Translations under genes and position numbers: made by a program
Assembly (NCBI GenBank): GCA_964363305.1
Contig: CAYIHX010000011.1
Location: forward strand, 1-64,000
Length of the DNA: 64,000 nt
DNA from: CAYIHX01 sp964363305
Lineage (GTDB): Bacteria; Bdellovibrionota; UBA1018
Reading direction: 5' to 3'
Shown here: piece by piece, positions 7,823-14,110 of the stretch
How positions within the stretch are numbered: the first letter of the stretch is position 1
Layout: every line of letters starts with the position of its first letter
The notes under the pieces: generated by a model
Told to the model about the DNA's origin: nothing
What the model saw: only the letters and a program-made list of their open reading frames with translations
Databases searched by the model: none

Positions 7823-8379
7823 ACGCGCCGTCGCTCCTTCTTCTCAAAATCGGGTCGGAGCAACCCCATGATGCAGGTGTCGCGGAACTGGCCGCGCCGG
7901 TAGTAGGCTTTGCGAAGGGTGCCCTCCTTTATGAATCCCGCCTTCTTGTAGCAAAGCAGCGCCGAACGATGCCGTGGGTCCGTTTCGAGCCAGATTCGAA
8001 AAAGGTTCATCTCCGTGAATCCGTATCGACAGAGGGCGGTGATTGCCTCCTGACCGTAGCCCTTGCCCCAAACCGTCTTGTCGCCGAGATAAATCCAGAG
8101 TTCCGCGCGCCGCGAGCGAGAACAAATCGAACGTAGGCCCATGAAACCCACAGTGGTGGGCTTGCCACTGATCTCGGTCTCGATCGCGACCGCCATGTGG
8201 TCGGAGGCGGCATGCATCTGATCCTTGATCCAGCGCTGAGCCTCCGATGTTGTAGTCGGGTGATAAAGACCACGCCAAAAATTGGTTTCGTCGTCGTTGA
8301 TCCACGCTTCGTAGCGGCGAATGTCCTGGAGGGACAACGGACGCAGGGAGATGCGCCCGTATCGGAGCGTTGAGTTCAA
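7819..8379 (-). CDS. GNAT-family N-acetyltransferase (RimJ/RimL-like)
   Basis: 186 aa. Begins with the R-x-L-R-P-L strand (YGRISLRPLSLQDIRRYEAW). It has the acetyl-CoA pyrophosphate loop in VWGKGYGQEAI (near residue 106) and the C-terminal N-x-x-S/R-A-x-x-x-Y-x-K-x-G-F pattern (HRSALLCYKKAGFIKEG) of RimJ/RimL/SpeG-type enzymes. These acetylate amino groups on proteins, polyamines, amino acids or antibiotics. Start is TTG at 8379, forming TTGA with the stop of the upstream gene, preceded by a purine-rich GGGGGTG. In this operon it may finish or inactivate a small molecule; the substrate cannot be read from sequence. Confidence 0.88.
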   Translation of the reverse strand: MNSTLRYGRISLRPLSLQDIRRYEAWINDDETNFWRGLYHPTTTSEAQRWIKDQMHAASDHMAVAIETEISGKPTTVGFMGLRSICSRSRRAELWIYLGDKTVWGKGYGQEAITALCRYGFTEMNLFRIWLETDPRHRSALLCYKKAGFIKEGTLRKAYYRRGQFRDTCIMGLLRPDFEKKERRRV

Positions 8380-9536
8380 GGAGCACCCCCTTGCGCCACG
8401 GGCGCGATTGTATCGACCACTTTAAAGCGGCGCTTGTTTGCGGAAAGGAGCACCATGCTCTTGGCGGGCGCTTCCCCCGGACGAAAGCGAAATGCGCCGG
8501 TAATTCCTTCAAACTGGCGAATTTCGCCCAAGGCAGCGTCCAAACCCTCTCGGGTTAGAGTTTTGGCAGACAAGAGCGCATCCACGAGCAAGAGAGTGGC
8601 GTCGTAGGCGAGAACCGAAGTGTCGTTGGGCATCTTCTTGAAGCATTCTTTGTAATCATGAACAAAGCGGCGAGAGCGCGACGCTGCAACATCGGGGTGC
8701 CAGTGCGAGACCGAAAAGCCTTCTAGGTTCTGATCACCGAGAACAGCAAAGAACTCGTTGCCGACATTGCCCCAGCCATCTCCGCCGAGAAAGGGCTTGT
8801 GAATCCCGCCTTGAAGAAGCGAGGAGATGATTCGAGCCGAGTTCAACTCTTGATTAGGAATGAGAACGACGTCGAACTGCGCCTTTTTTAGTTGGTCGAT
8901 GGTTGTAGAAAAATCCTTGTCAGATTCGAGCACCTCGGAGCGCACGGTCACGGTGCCGCCATCACGGGTAAATTCGCCCTCAAAGGCGCGTGCCAGGTCT
9001 TGGCAATAGGCGCAATCCGCGGCGACGACCACGGCGGCGCGCTTGGCTTTCAGGCGGCCCTTCGCAACCCTCGCGAGTGTGCCGCCCATGAAGCCGTTGT
9101 CGAAGCACGCGACGTGAACGAACGGCCCCATGCGGCTGATTCGGTCTGCCGTCGCGCTCGGGGTGAGCATGGGGAGCTTCGCGGCCTGATGAATCGGCGC
9201 GGCAAGAAGCGCGTGCGACGAAAAGTTATAGCCAAGGACGCCGATGACATTCGATGCCGCCGCGCGAGTGGCAGCGTCGCGCACGCGAATCTGAGCCGTG
9301 CCGTAATCGAACTCCTCGAGCGCGATGGTGAGTCCGCGCTTTTTCAGGCTAGCCTGTGCGTGGTCGAGCGCCAATCGAACGCCGTTTCTGAAGTAGTCGC
9401 CGTAAGGATTGGAGCTGCTGGAACTGGGTTCTGAAAAGTTTGAAGCTAGCCCGATTCGGACGGTTTGGGACGCGGCCCAACAGGGCTGAGTCAAGAAGAG
9501 GAGGAAAATAGCGGTAAAAGCACTGGGGGTGTTCAA
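8376..9536 (-). CDS. Periplasmic substrate-binding protein (LivK/branched-chain amino acid type)
   Basis: 386 aa. Signal peptide (AFTAIFLLFLTQPCWA) with cleavage near residue 21. The body follows the Peripla_BP_6/LivK layout: TVRIGLASNFSEP, then NGVRLALDHAQ, VIGVLGYNFSSHALLAAPIHQ and TPSATADRISR, and a second lobe with FDVVLIPNQELNSARIISSLLQ. Such proteins normally feed ABC transporters or serve as receptors for amino-acid-like ligands. No ABC permease or ATPase gene is near and a histidine kinase follows two genes on, so a sensory role is likely. TTG start at 9536 chosen: GGGAGG is 6 nt upstream and the codon overlaps the preceding stop (TTGA). Confidence 0.9.
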   Translation of the reverse strand: MNTPSAFTAIFLLFLTQPCWAASQTVRIGLASNFSEPSSSSSNPYGDYFRNGVRLALDHAQASLKKRGLTIALEEFDYGTAQIRVRDAATRAAASNVIGVLGYNFSSHALLAAPIHQAAKLPMLTPSATADRISRMGPFVHVACFDNGFMGGTLARVAKGRLKAKRAAVVVAADCAYCQDLARAFEGEFTRDGGTVTVRSEVLESDKDFSTTIDQLKKAQFDVVLIPNQELNSARIISSLLQGGIHKPFLGGDGWGNVGNEFFAVLGDQNLEGFSVSHWHPDVAASRSRRFVHDYKECFKKMPNDTSVLAYDATLLLVDALLSAKTLTREGLDAALGEIRQFEGITGAFRFRPGEAPAKSMVLLSANKRRFKVVDTIAPVAQGGAP

Positions 9537-10255
9537 GCGATACCTCCCGAAGCGATGGTGGACGGGGTGGAGATCTTGGGCGCCACTGCCTTAAACTCGG
9601 AGCGGACCGAGAGCATGCCGCTCAACCGCCCGTTGACGGAAATCACGCTGCAACCCGCGCGTAGCAGTTTTGTCGCGACCTCTACCTTCGGTTGGTAGAA
9701 AATCTGATCGTCCGATACCCAGGAACATGCGGCACGTGAGGACGAGAACGCTGCTTCGCTTGATTCCGTAATGGCAACGCACCACGCGACTCGATGTTGG
9801 TCGAGACAGCGCGTGAGTGTCCGGAGCTCGTCGGCGGAGAGGCCGTGCATTCGATCAAAAGAGAGTTTCACAATAGTACGAGTTCCTGCGAGCGCCCGGA
9901 GGAGTTCCACGTAGGGCTCGTCGTTAATGAGCCAGCGCCCATGCGTTTCAAGGTAGATCGCGGCGCTGGATAGACTGCGAATGATCGAGAGAATGCCAGT
10001 CAAGTGCGGGTGCCGCGTGGGTTCTCCACCGCGAATCCCCACGATGTGGACGGGTGTGGGCGTATGCTGCAAAAACGCTTGAAGTGTTTGACGGAGCTGT
10101 TCTGGACTCAGAAAAAGATCAGGTCGCCGAGTCATCATTTCGGATGGAGCCTCGCGCGAGATTACGTTGGGCGCGTAACAGCCCGCGCATTGCCGATCAC
10201 AAACAGCAGTGGCTTCGACGATCAAGTCTGGCTGAAAAGCGCGCAGCGCCGTCAT
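9533..10255 (-). CDS. Radical SAM enzyme
   Basis: 240 aa. The CX3CX2C cluster is CDRQCAGC near residue 19, followed by Tyr as in many radical SAM proteins. A GGEP motif (GIRGGEPTRHP) near residue 75 binds the SAM amino group, and later strands (IYLETHGRW, TIVKLSFDRMHG) fit a partial TIM barrel. There is no SPASM or B12 domain, so it is a minimal enzyme, perhaps of the activating-enzyme or small-molecule/peptide-modifying type. ATG at 10255 overlaps the exporter stop (ATGA) and follows GAGGGAG by 7 nt; an upstream start at 10315 would overlap more. Its product is unknown, but the exporter, binding protein and kinase beside it suggest it helps make a signalling compound. Confidence 0.88.
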   Translation of the reverse strand: MTALRAFQPDLIVEATAVCDRQCAGCYAPNVISREAPSEMMTRRPDLFLSPEQLRQTLQAFLQHTPTPVHIVGIRGGEPTRHPHLTGILSIIRSLSSAAIYLETHGRWLINDEPYVELLRALAGTRTIVKLSFDRMHGLSADELRTLTRCLDQHRVAWCVAITESSEAAFSSSRAACSWVSDDQIFYQPKVEVATKLLRAGCSVISVNGRLSGMLSVRSEFKAVAPKISTPSTIASGGIA

Positions 10256-11265
10256 GTCGCGACTCCCTCTGGCGTTCCTGTCGCTGGTGCCAGGGGTTTG
10301 CTTTTGGGCTGCCACTGAGACAGACCAACCGCGAACGAGATCAGGATAGAGCCCGCGATGATCGAGAAAGTCATGGGCTCGCCCGCCACTGCAATTCCGA
10401 GGAGAACGGCCACCGGAGTTTTAACGTGCATGGTAGAGGCGATTTCTTGGGGAGAGCTGATGGCGAGCGCCCGATTCCAGATGAGGAACGCGAAAACAGA
10501 GCAGAAAAGCGCGAGAAAGATCAGGGCAAGAACGGCCTGCGAGAGGCTGGCGCCCGCAGGCATCGGCTGCTTCTCGAAAAAAGCGAGTGGGATCAGCAGC
10601 GCCTCACCCACGCACATCGACCAAAACGTCAGGCTCCGCGAATCCAAATCGCGCGAGACGGAGCGTGTGGCGACCACCGAAATCGCGAGGCTCAACGAGG
10701 CTGCCAGGGTGAGCAGGAAACCACCCATCAGCCGTGGGAGCGTAGTCATCGTCCACGACGAGCCCGCGAAGGTGCTCGGGCTGACGAGGACCACGCCGCC
10801 GATGATTCCGAGTCCGATCGCAAACAACTTCTGTTGAGAGAGGGGCTCCCGCAGAAACCCCGCCGAGAACATGAGCACGAAAAGGGGCGAGGTCAGCATG
10901 ATCGCCGCCGACAGCGACGACGGGATCGCGGTCAGACCCGCGAGCTGGAGTGGATACAAGAGCCCGAATCCCGAGACGCCGATGAGCAGCACGCGCCACC
11001 AGGCGCCGCGTGACCGCGGAACTTGGATGGGAAGGCCGAGCGCGGGAAGCAGTACAAGCATTCCGGCAATCGCGGCGGCAAAGCGCAGCGCCGACGCCGT
11101 GAATGGTCCCCAAACCATCAGCGTGACTTTTGAAGCCAAGAACGAAGTGCCCCAGATCAGATTGGCCAGCAGTGCGAGTGCGAAGCCCGAACGCGGAAGC
11201 AGGTAGACCCGAATGCGGCTCGCGCCACGCGCAAGATTTGCGCTTTGAAAAGAACGCCCCTCCAT
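10252..11265 (-). CDS. EamA/DMT-family membrane transporter
   Basis: 337 aa with about ten hydrophobic segments in two repeats, starting with GFALALLANLIWGTSFLASK, the usual first EamA helix, and a second EamA unit beginning around MGGFLLTLAASLSLAISVVATR. DMT proteins export amino acids, nucleosides or other small metabolites across the inner membrane. First gene of the seven-gene operon; AGGGGG lies 5 nt upstream of the ATG. A TATAAT box sits about 100 bp upstream. In context it is a candidate exporter of the radical SAM product (inference). Confidence 0.9.
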   Translation of the reverse strand: MEGRSFQSANLARGASRIRVYLLPRSGFALALLANLIWGTSFLASKVTLMVWGPFTASALRFAAAIAGMLVLLPALGLPIQVPRSRGAWWRVLLIGVSGFGLLYPLQLAGLTAIPSSLSAAIMLTSPLFVLMFSAGFLREPLSQQKLFAIGLGIIGGVVLVSPSTFAGSSWTMTTLPRLMGGFLLTLAASLSLAISVVATRSVSRDLDSRSLTFWSMCVGEALLIPLAFFEKQPMPAGASLSQAVLALIFLALFCSVFAFLIWNRALAISSPQEIASTMHVKTPVAVLLGIAVAGEPMTFSIIAGSILISFAVGLSQWQPKSKPLAPATGTPEGVAT

Positions 11266-11363
11266 AGAACCCCCTAGAGACTATTAACCCCGGCTACGAC
11301 ATATCTACTGAGATTCACAATTCGTCAATTAGCTGTAATCAAAATATTTTTCGTTGTGTGAGC

Positions 11364-11369
11364 ATTATA
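11364..11369 (-). promoter_or_regulatory. TATAAT -10 box for the signalling operon
   Basis: A perfect -10 hexamer on the minus strand, about 100 bp upstream of the first gene of the operon. No matching -35 hexamer is seen 16-18 bp upstream; instead that position is followed by the TGAGTCT repeats, as in activator-dependent or repressed sigma-70 promoters. Confidence 0.5.
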
Positions 11370-11371
11370 CG

Positions 11372-11420
11372 TGAGACTTCAATTTTGTGCGACGCGATGA
11401 GTCTTGAGACTTGAGTCTCA
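11372..11420. promoter_or_regulatory. TGAGACT/TGAGTCT repeat cluster (putative operator)
   Basis: TGAGACT at 11372-11378, then three head-to-tail 7-bp units at 11398-11404 (TGAGTCT), 11405-11411 (TGAGACT) and 11412-11418 (TGAGTCT, extending to TGAGTCTCA at 11420). The cluster covers about -15 to -63 relative to the start predicted from the TATAAT box. The same word occurs in front of the transfer operon near 4.4 kb. Confidence 0.6.
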
Positions 11421-11650
11421 TTCGGCGCTGTAAGTCATTTGTCTGTTTTCAATGCATGCATAGCGTCAGTGCAGCAGTTCGGAGCATGCGTAATTCTTTG
11501 TGCGACGAATCATCGTCGTCACGGACAAGACTCTCATCCTCCTGGACGGGAGACCGGGCTGCGCTGTTCGGCACTTTTTCCGGCCTTGCTGCACGAGTCG
11601 CGCCTGCGCAAGCGCCGTCACGCCCCGTGCCCCTGCGGGCGCCGGCCGGA

Positions 11651-11721
11651 GTGCCGAGCATGCTCGCCCTGGCACCGCTCCTTGCCCCTCCTGCTTTTGC
11701 GAGAGGGGCAAGGCACGGTGC
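11651..11721 (+). promoter_or_regulatory. Overlapping hairpins in the leader of the 11749 gene
   Basis: Large hairpin: GGCACCG (11671-11677) and CCTTGCCCCTC (11680-11690) pair with GAGGGGCAAGG (11702-11712) and CGGTGCC (11715-11721), making an 18-bp interrupted stem. An alternative hairpin uses GTGCC (11651-11655) with GGCAC (11671-11675) around the 12-bp palindrome CGAGCATGCTCG (11655-11666). The shared GGCAC means the two exclude each other. The large stem ends 12 bp before AGGAGG. It could be an attenuator, a protein-binding leader or part of a transfer origin. Confidence 0.5.
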
Positions 11722-11748
11722 CGCCCCTAACCCAGGAGGATGAAAGCC

Positions 11749-12168
11749 ATGAAAAAAATGACGACGATGAAATCCGCGATCGAAGAGATCCTAACCGCCC
11801 ACCGCCAGCTCGCAGCTTTCCGCGAGAACGAGCACTACGCCGTGAAGATCGCCAGCGAGGGGTTCATGCCTCTCTCAATCGAGAAGCACGACAAGCTTGT
11901 CACCGTCACGCACTACTACGAGCAGAATGGCGACCTGGTTCCCGATCCTGACATGGAATTCGTCGATCTCGGCGGCGGCGAGTGGCTCCCTGTCGCGATC
12001 CAGCACTCTACGGGCCACTACATGCGCGCGGCCGAGTACGAGGACGGCACCTGGCGGTTCAACCCGCGCCGGATGCGCGATCTCCAGAGCTTCTCGCGGA
12101 TGTGGGCGCGGAACCTGCTGACCCAGGGTTTCGCGGCGGGCGAGCTCGTCCGGGCCGAGCCGGGTTGA
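11749..12168 (+). CDS. Conserved accessory protein, DUF6908-like
   Basis: 139 aa. A short N-terminal helix is followed by EGFMPLSIEKHDKLVTVTHY, a WLPVAIQHSTGHYMRAAEY segment and a C-terminal SFSRMWARNLLTQGF helix, which I associate with DUF6908-type proteins of unknown function, often found on mobile elements; the match is from memory. No catalytic motif is evident. ATG at 11749 is preferred over 11740 because AGGAGG (11734-11739) directly abuts the earlier ATG but is 9 nt from the later one. It stands alone between the signalling operon and the defence island and has an unusually structured leader. Confidence 0.7.
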   Translation: MKKMTTMKSAIEEILTAHRQLAAFRENEHYAVKIASEGFMPLSIEKHDKLVTVTHYYEQNGDLVPDPDMEFVDLGGGEWLPVAIQHSTGHYMRAAEYEDGTWRFNPRRMRDLQSFSRMWARNLLTQGFAAGELVRAEPG

Positions 12169-12353
12169 CCGGCCTCTCGGCCCCGTTCGACATTCGGTTA
12201 ACGTGGCGTGTCTCAACTCGGAATTGACCCATTCAAACCCAACAGAACAAGGCCAAACCCGACAAAGACCTTTGATTCGGGGTTAGAATTAATGGTACGA
12301 CTTGACTGCGTTTGTGCAGTGGTCGGCAAAGAACCCTGATGGGGAGATCCAAG

Positions 12354-12548
12354 ATGGATGATCGATGGCTCTCAGTCGAGGAGATCGCCGAGTATCTCGG
12401 GATCAGCAAGGACACGGTCTACGTATGGATCACGAATAAGGGACTGCCCGGGCATCGCATCGGACGGTTATGGAAATTTAAACGGTCCGAGGTCGATGAG
12501 TGGGTCCACCGAGGACACGCTACTGACGCACAGGAAAGTAATGAGTGA
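12354..12548 (+). CDS. Excisionase-family HTH DNA-binding protein
   Basis: 64 aa. Nearly the whole protein is one MerR/excisionase-type winged helix (HTH_17): WLSVEEIAEYLGISKDTVYVWI, then the wing GLPGHRIGRLWKFKRSEVDEW. ATG at 12354 follows GGGGAG by 7 nt; it overlaps the methyltransferase start by 8 bp. Such proteins act as excision directionality factors or as small regulators. Its place at the head of the methyltransferase-DISARM operon favours a regulator of that operon. Confidence 0.85.
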   Translation: MDDRWLSVEEIAEYLGISKDTVYVWITNKGLPGHRIGRLWKFKRSEVDEWVHRGHATDAQESNE

Positions 12549-13707
12549 GGTAACCGAGGACATGGCTAGGAAATCGCGTAGATCGACGACAAGCGGACGA
12601 ATCAAGAAGGATGTCGTTTGCGTAGATCTGTTCTGCGGTGCCGGTGGCCTGACCCACGGACTAGTAGATGCGGGCGTTCGCGTCGTGGCTGGGGTGGACT
12701 TCGATGAAGCATGCAAACACCCGTACACGGCAAATCATGAAGGAACCAGCTTCTACAGGCGAGATGTCGCAGAACTGAAGGCTGCAGAGGTCGCGTCATG
12801 GTTCGGCGATGCATCCGTCCGCGTCCTTGCTGGTTGTGCTCCGTGCCAGCCTTTCTCCACCTACTCGCAGCGCTATGAGACCGTAGGGACCGAGCGCTGG
12901 AGTCTTCTCAATCATTTCGCTCGGCTCGTCAGTGAGATCAAACCCGAAGTCGTCACGATGGAAAACGTCCCTACCGTGACGAAGCACGAGGTCTTCGATG
13001 ATTTCGTCGCGGCATTGAAGGAGCAAGGTTACGAAGTTTGGCACGATGTAGTCGATGGAGCCGCCTATGGTTTGCCACAGCGGCGGCACCGCACCGTCCT
13101 CCTTGCCTCGTTGCACGGCCCCATCAAGTTGCGCGAGCCCGACTCTTCGCCAGCTAAAACGGTTCGTGATGCTTTGAAGGGGCTCCCTCCGCTCAGACAC
13201 GGTGGCAAGAACGAGGAAGATCCTCTACATGCGGCGCAAGGGCTTTCTCCGCTGAATTACAAACGAATCAAGGTGTCCAAGCCTGGTGGCACATGGCGTG
13301 ATTGGCCGAAGAAACTTGTCGCGAAGTGCCACCTGAAAAAAAGCGGAAAAACTTATCCCGGCGTTTACGGCCGAATGAAATGGGATGAACCCGCCCCTAC
13401 GTTGACGACACAATTCTACGGCTTTGGGAGTGGAAGGTTTGGCCACCCTTCACAAGCCAGGGCGCTTTCGCTTCGTGAAGGAGCCATTCTGCAAGGCTTT
13501 CCGCAAGACTACTCCTTCGTGCCGAAAGGTGAGCCCGTGCATTTTAAGGCTCTGGGCCGCATGATCGGAAATGCGGTACCAGTCGAACTCGGGCGCGTCA
13601 TCGGCGAGAGCATTATCGAGCACATTGGCCGAATCGTCCCGCGGTCACCGAAACACAGCAGGGGGCGGAATGGCCGTGGTAATACGGGCAGAGCAGCCAA
13701 CTCCTGA
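12541..13707 (+). CDS. DNA (cytosine-5)-methyltransferase
   Basis: 388 aa. All key C5-MTase motifs are visible: motif I DLFCGAGGLTHG, motif IV with catalytic Cys in GCAPCQPFS, motif VI MENVPT, motif VIII QRRHR, and the C-terminal GNAVP (motif X). Between VIII and X lies the target-recognition region, which cannot be translated into a recognition site by eye. Start ATG at 12541 overlaps the upstream stop; ATG at 12562 is an alternative. Directly followed by a Vsr-type gene, as in many C5-methyltransferase loci, because Vsr repairs T:G mismatches made when 5-methylcytosine deaminates. In DISARM class 2 a C5-MTase (DrmMII) is the methylating partner. Confidence 0.95.
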   Translation: MSEVTEDMARKSRRSTTSGRIKKDVVCVDLFCGAGGLTHGLVDAGVRVVAGVDFDEACKHPYTANHEGTSFYRRDVAELKAAEVASWFGDASVRVLAGCAPCQPFSTYSQRYETVGTERWSLLNHFARLVSEIKPEVVTMENVPTVTKHEVFDDFVAALKEQGYEVWHDVVDGAAYGLPQRRHRTVLLASLHGPIKLREPDSSPAKTVRDALKGLPPLRHGGKNEEDPLHAAQGLSPLNYKRIKVSKPGGTWRDWPKKLVAKCHLKKSGKTYPGVYGRMKWDEPAPTLTTQFYGFGSGRFGHPSQARALSLREGAILQGFPQDYSFVPKGEPVHFKALGRMIGNAVPVELGRVIGESIIEHIGRIVPRSPKHSRGRNGRGNTGRAANS

Positions 13708-14110
13708 CGTCGGTCGCCGTATGCGGCGGGTCCGACAGAAGAATACTTCCGCAGAATCCGCGCTGAGACGCGAGCTGCATGCCCTCGGTCTTCGCTATCG
13801 CATCCATGTCCCTGTCTTGACCAAGCCGCGCAGGGTAGCTGACGTCGCGTTCGGCGGTCTCCGCGTGGCGGTCTTCATCGACGGCTGTTTCTGGCACGGT
13901 TGCCCAAAGCACGCAACCTGGCCCAAACGGAACGCCGAGTTTTGGCGTTCAAAGATCATCACGAATCGGCGGCGTGATCGAGATACCGATGTACGCCTCC
14001 GCACCGATGGCTGGAAAGTGGTGCGTGTCTGGGCACACGAGACGCCTCATATCGCCGCTTGCCGAATTGCCAGAATCGTACACGCACGCAAAGCAAGGAG
14101 GCCCACATGA
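13670..14110 (+). CDS. vsr: Very-short-patch (Vsr-like) mismatch endonuclease
   Basis: 146 aa. N-terminal RRMRRVRQKNTSAESALRRELHALGLRYR, then the catalytic core VADVAFGGLRVAVFIDGCFWHGCPKH (Asp of the PD-(D/E)XK-like fold and the zinc-site Cys/His of FWHGC), then RDRDTDVRLRTDGWKVVRVWAHE. These are typical Vsr features. It nicks 5' of T in T:G mismatches from deaminated 5-methylcytosine. ATG at 13670 follows AGGGGG and overlaps the methyltransferase end by 38 bp; the stop overlaps drmD (ATGA). Pairing with a C5-MTase is normal; presence inside a DISARM operon is less usual. Confidence 0.93.
   Translation: MAVVIRAEQPTPDVGRRMRRVRQKNTSAESALRRELHALGLRYRIHVPVLTKPRRVADVAFGGLRVAVFIDGCFWHGCPKHATWPKRNAEFWRSKIITNRRRDRDTDVRLRTDGWKVVRVWAHETPHIAACRIARIVHARKARRPT

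Larger units (their letters stand above)
11266..11748. other. Intergenic region between the signalling operon and the 11749 gene
   Basis: About 480 bp without a convincing gene. The left 100 bp is AT-rich and holds a minus-strand TATAAT and four TGAGACT/TGAGTCT units. The middle (11425-11640) shows nothing I can assign. The right part (11651-11739) holds two overlapping inverted repeats and the AGGAGG of the next gene. An origin of transfer would fit such a spacer, but no nick-site motif is recognised. Confidence 0.5.

Noticed and set aside
11300..11425. A second sigma-54 promoter before the signalling operon
   Set aside because: No GG-N10-GC pattern was found on the minus strand here, whereas a TATAAT box is present.
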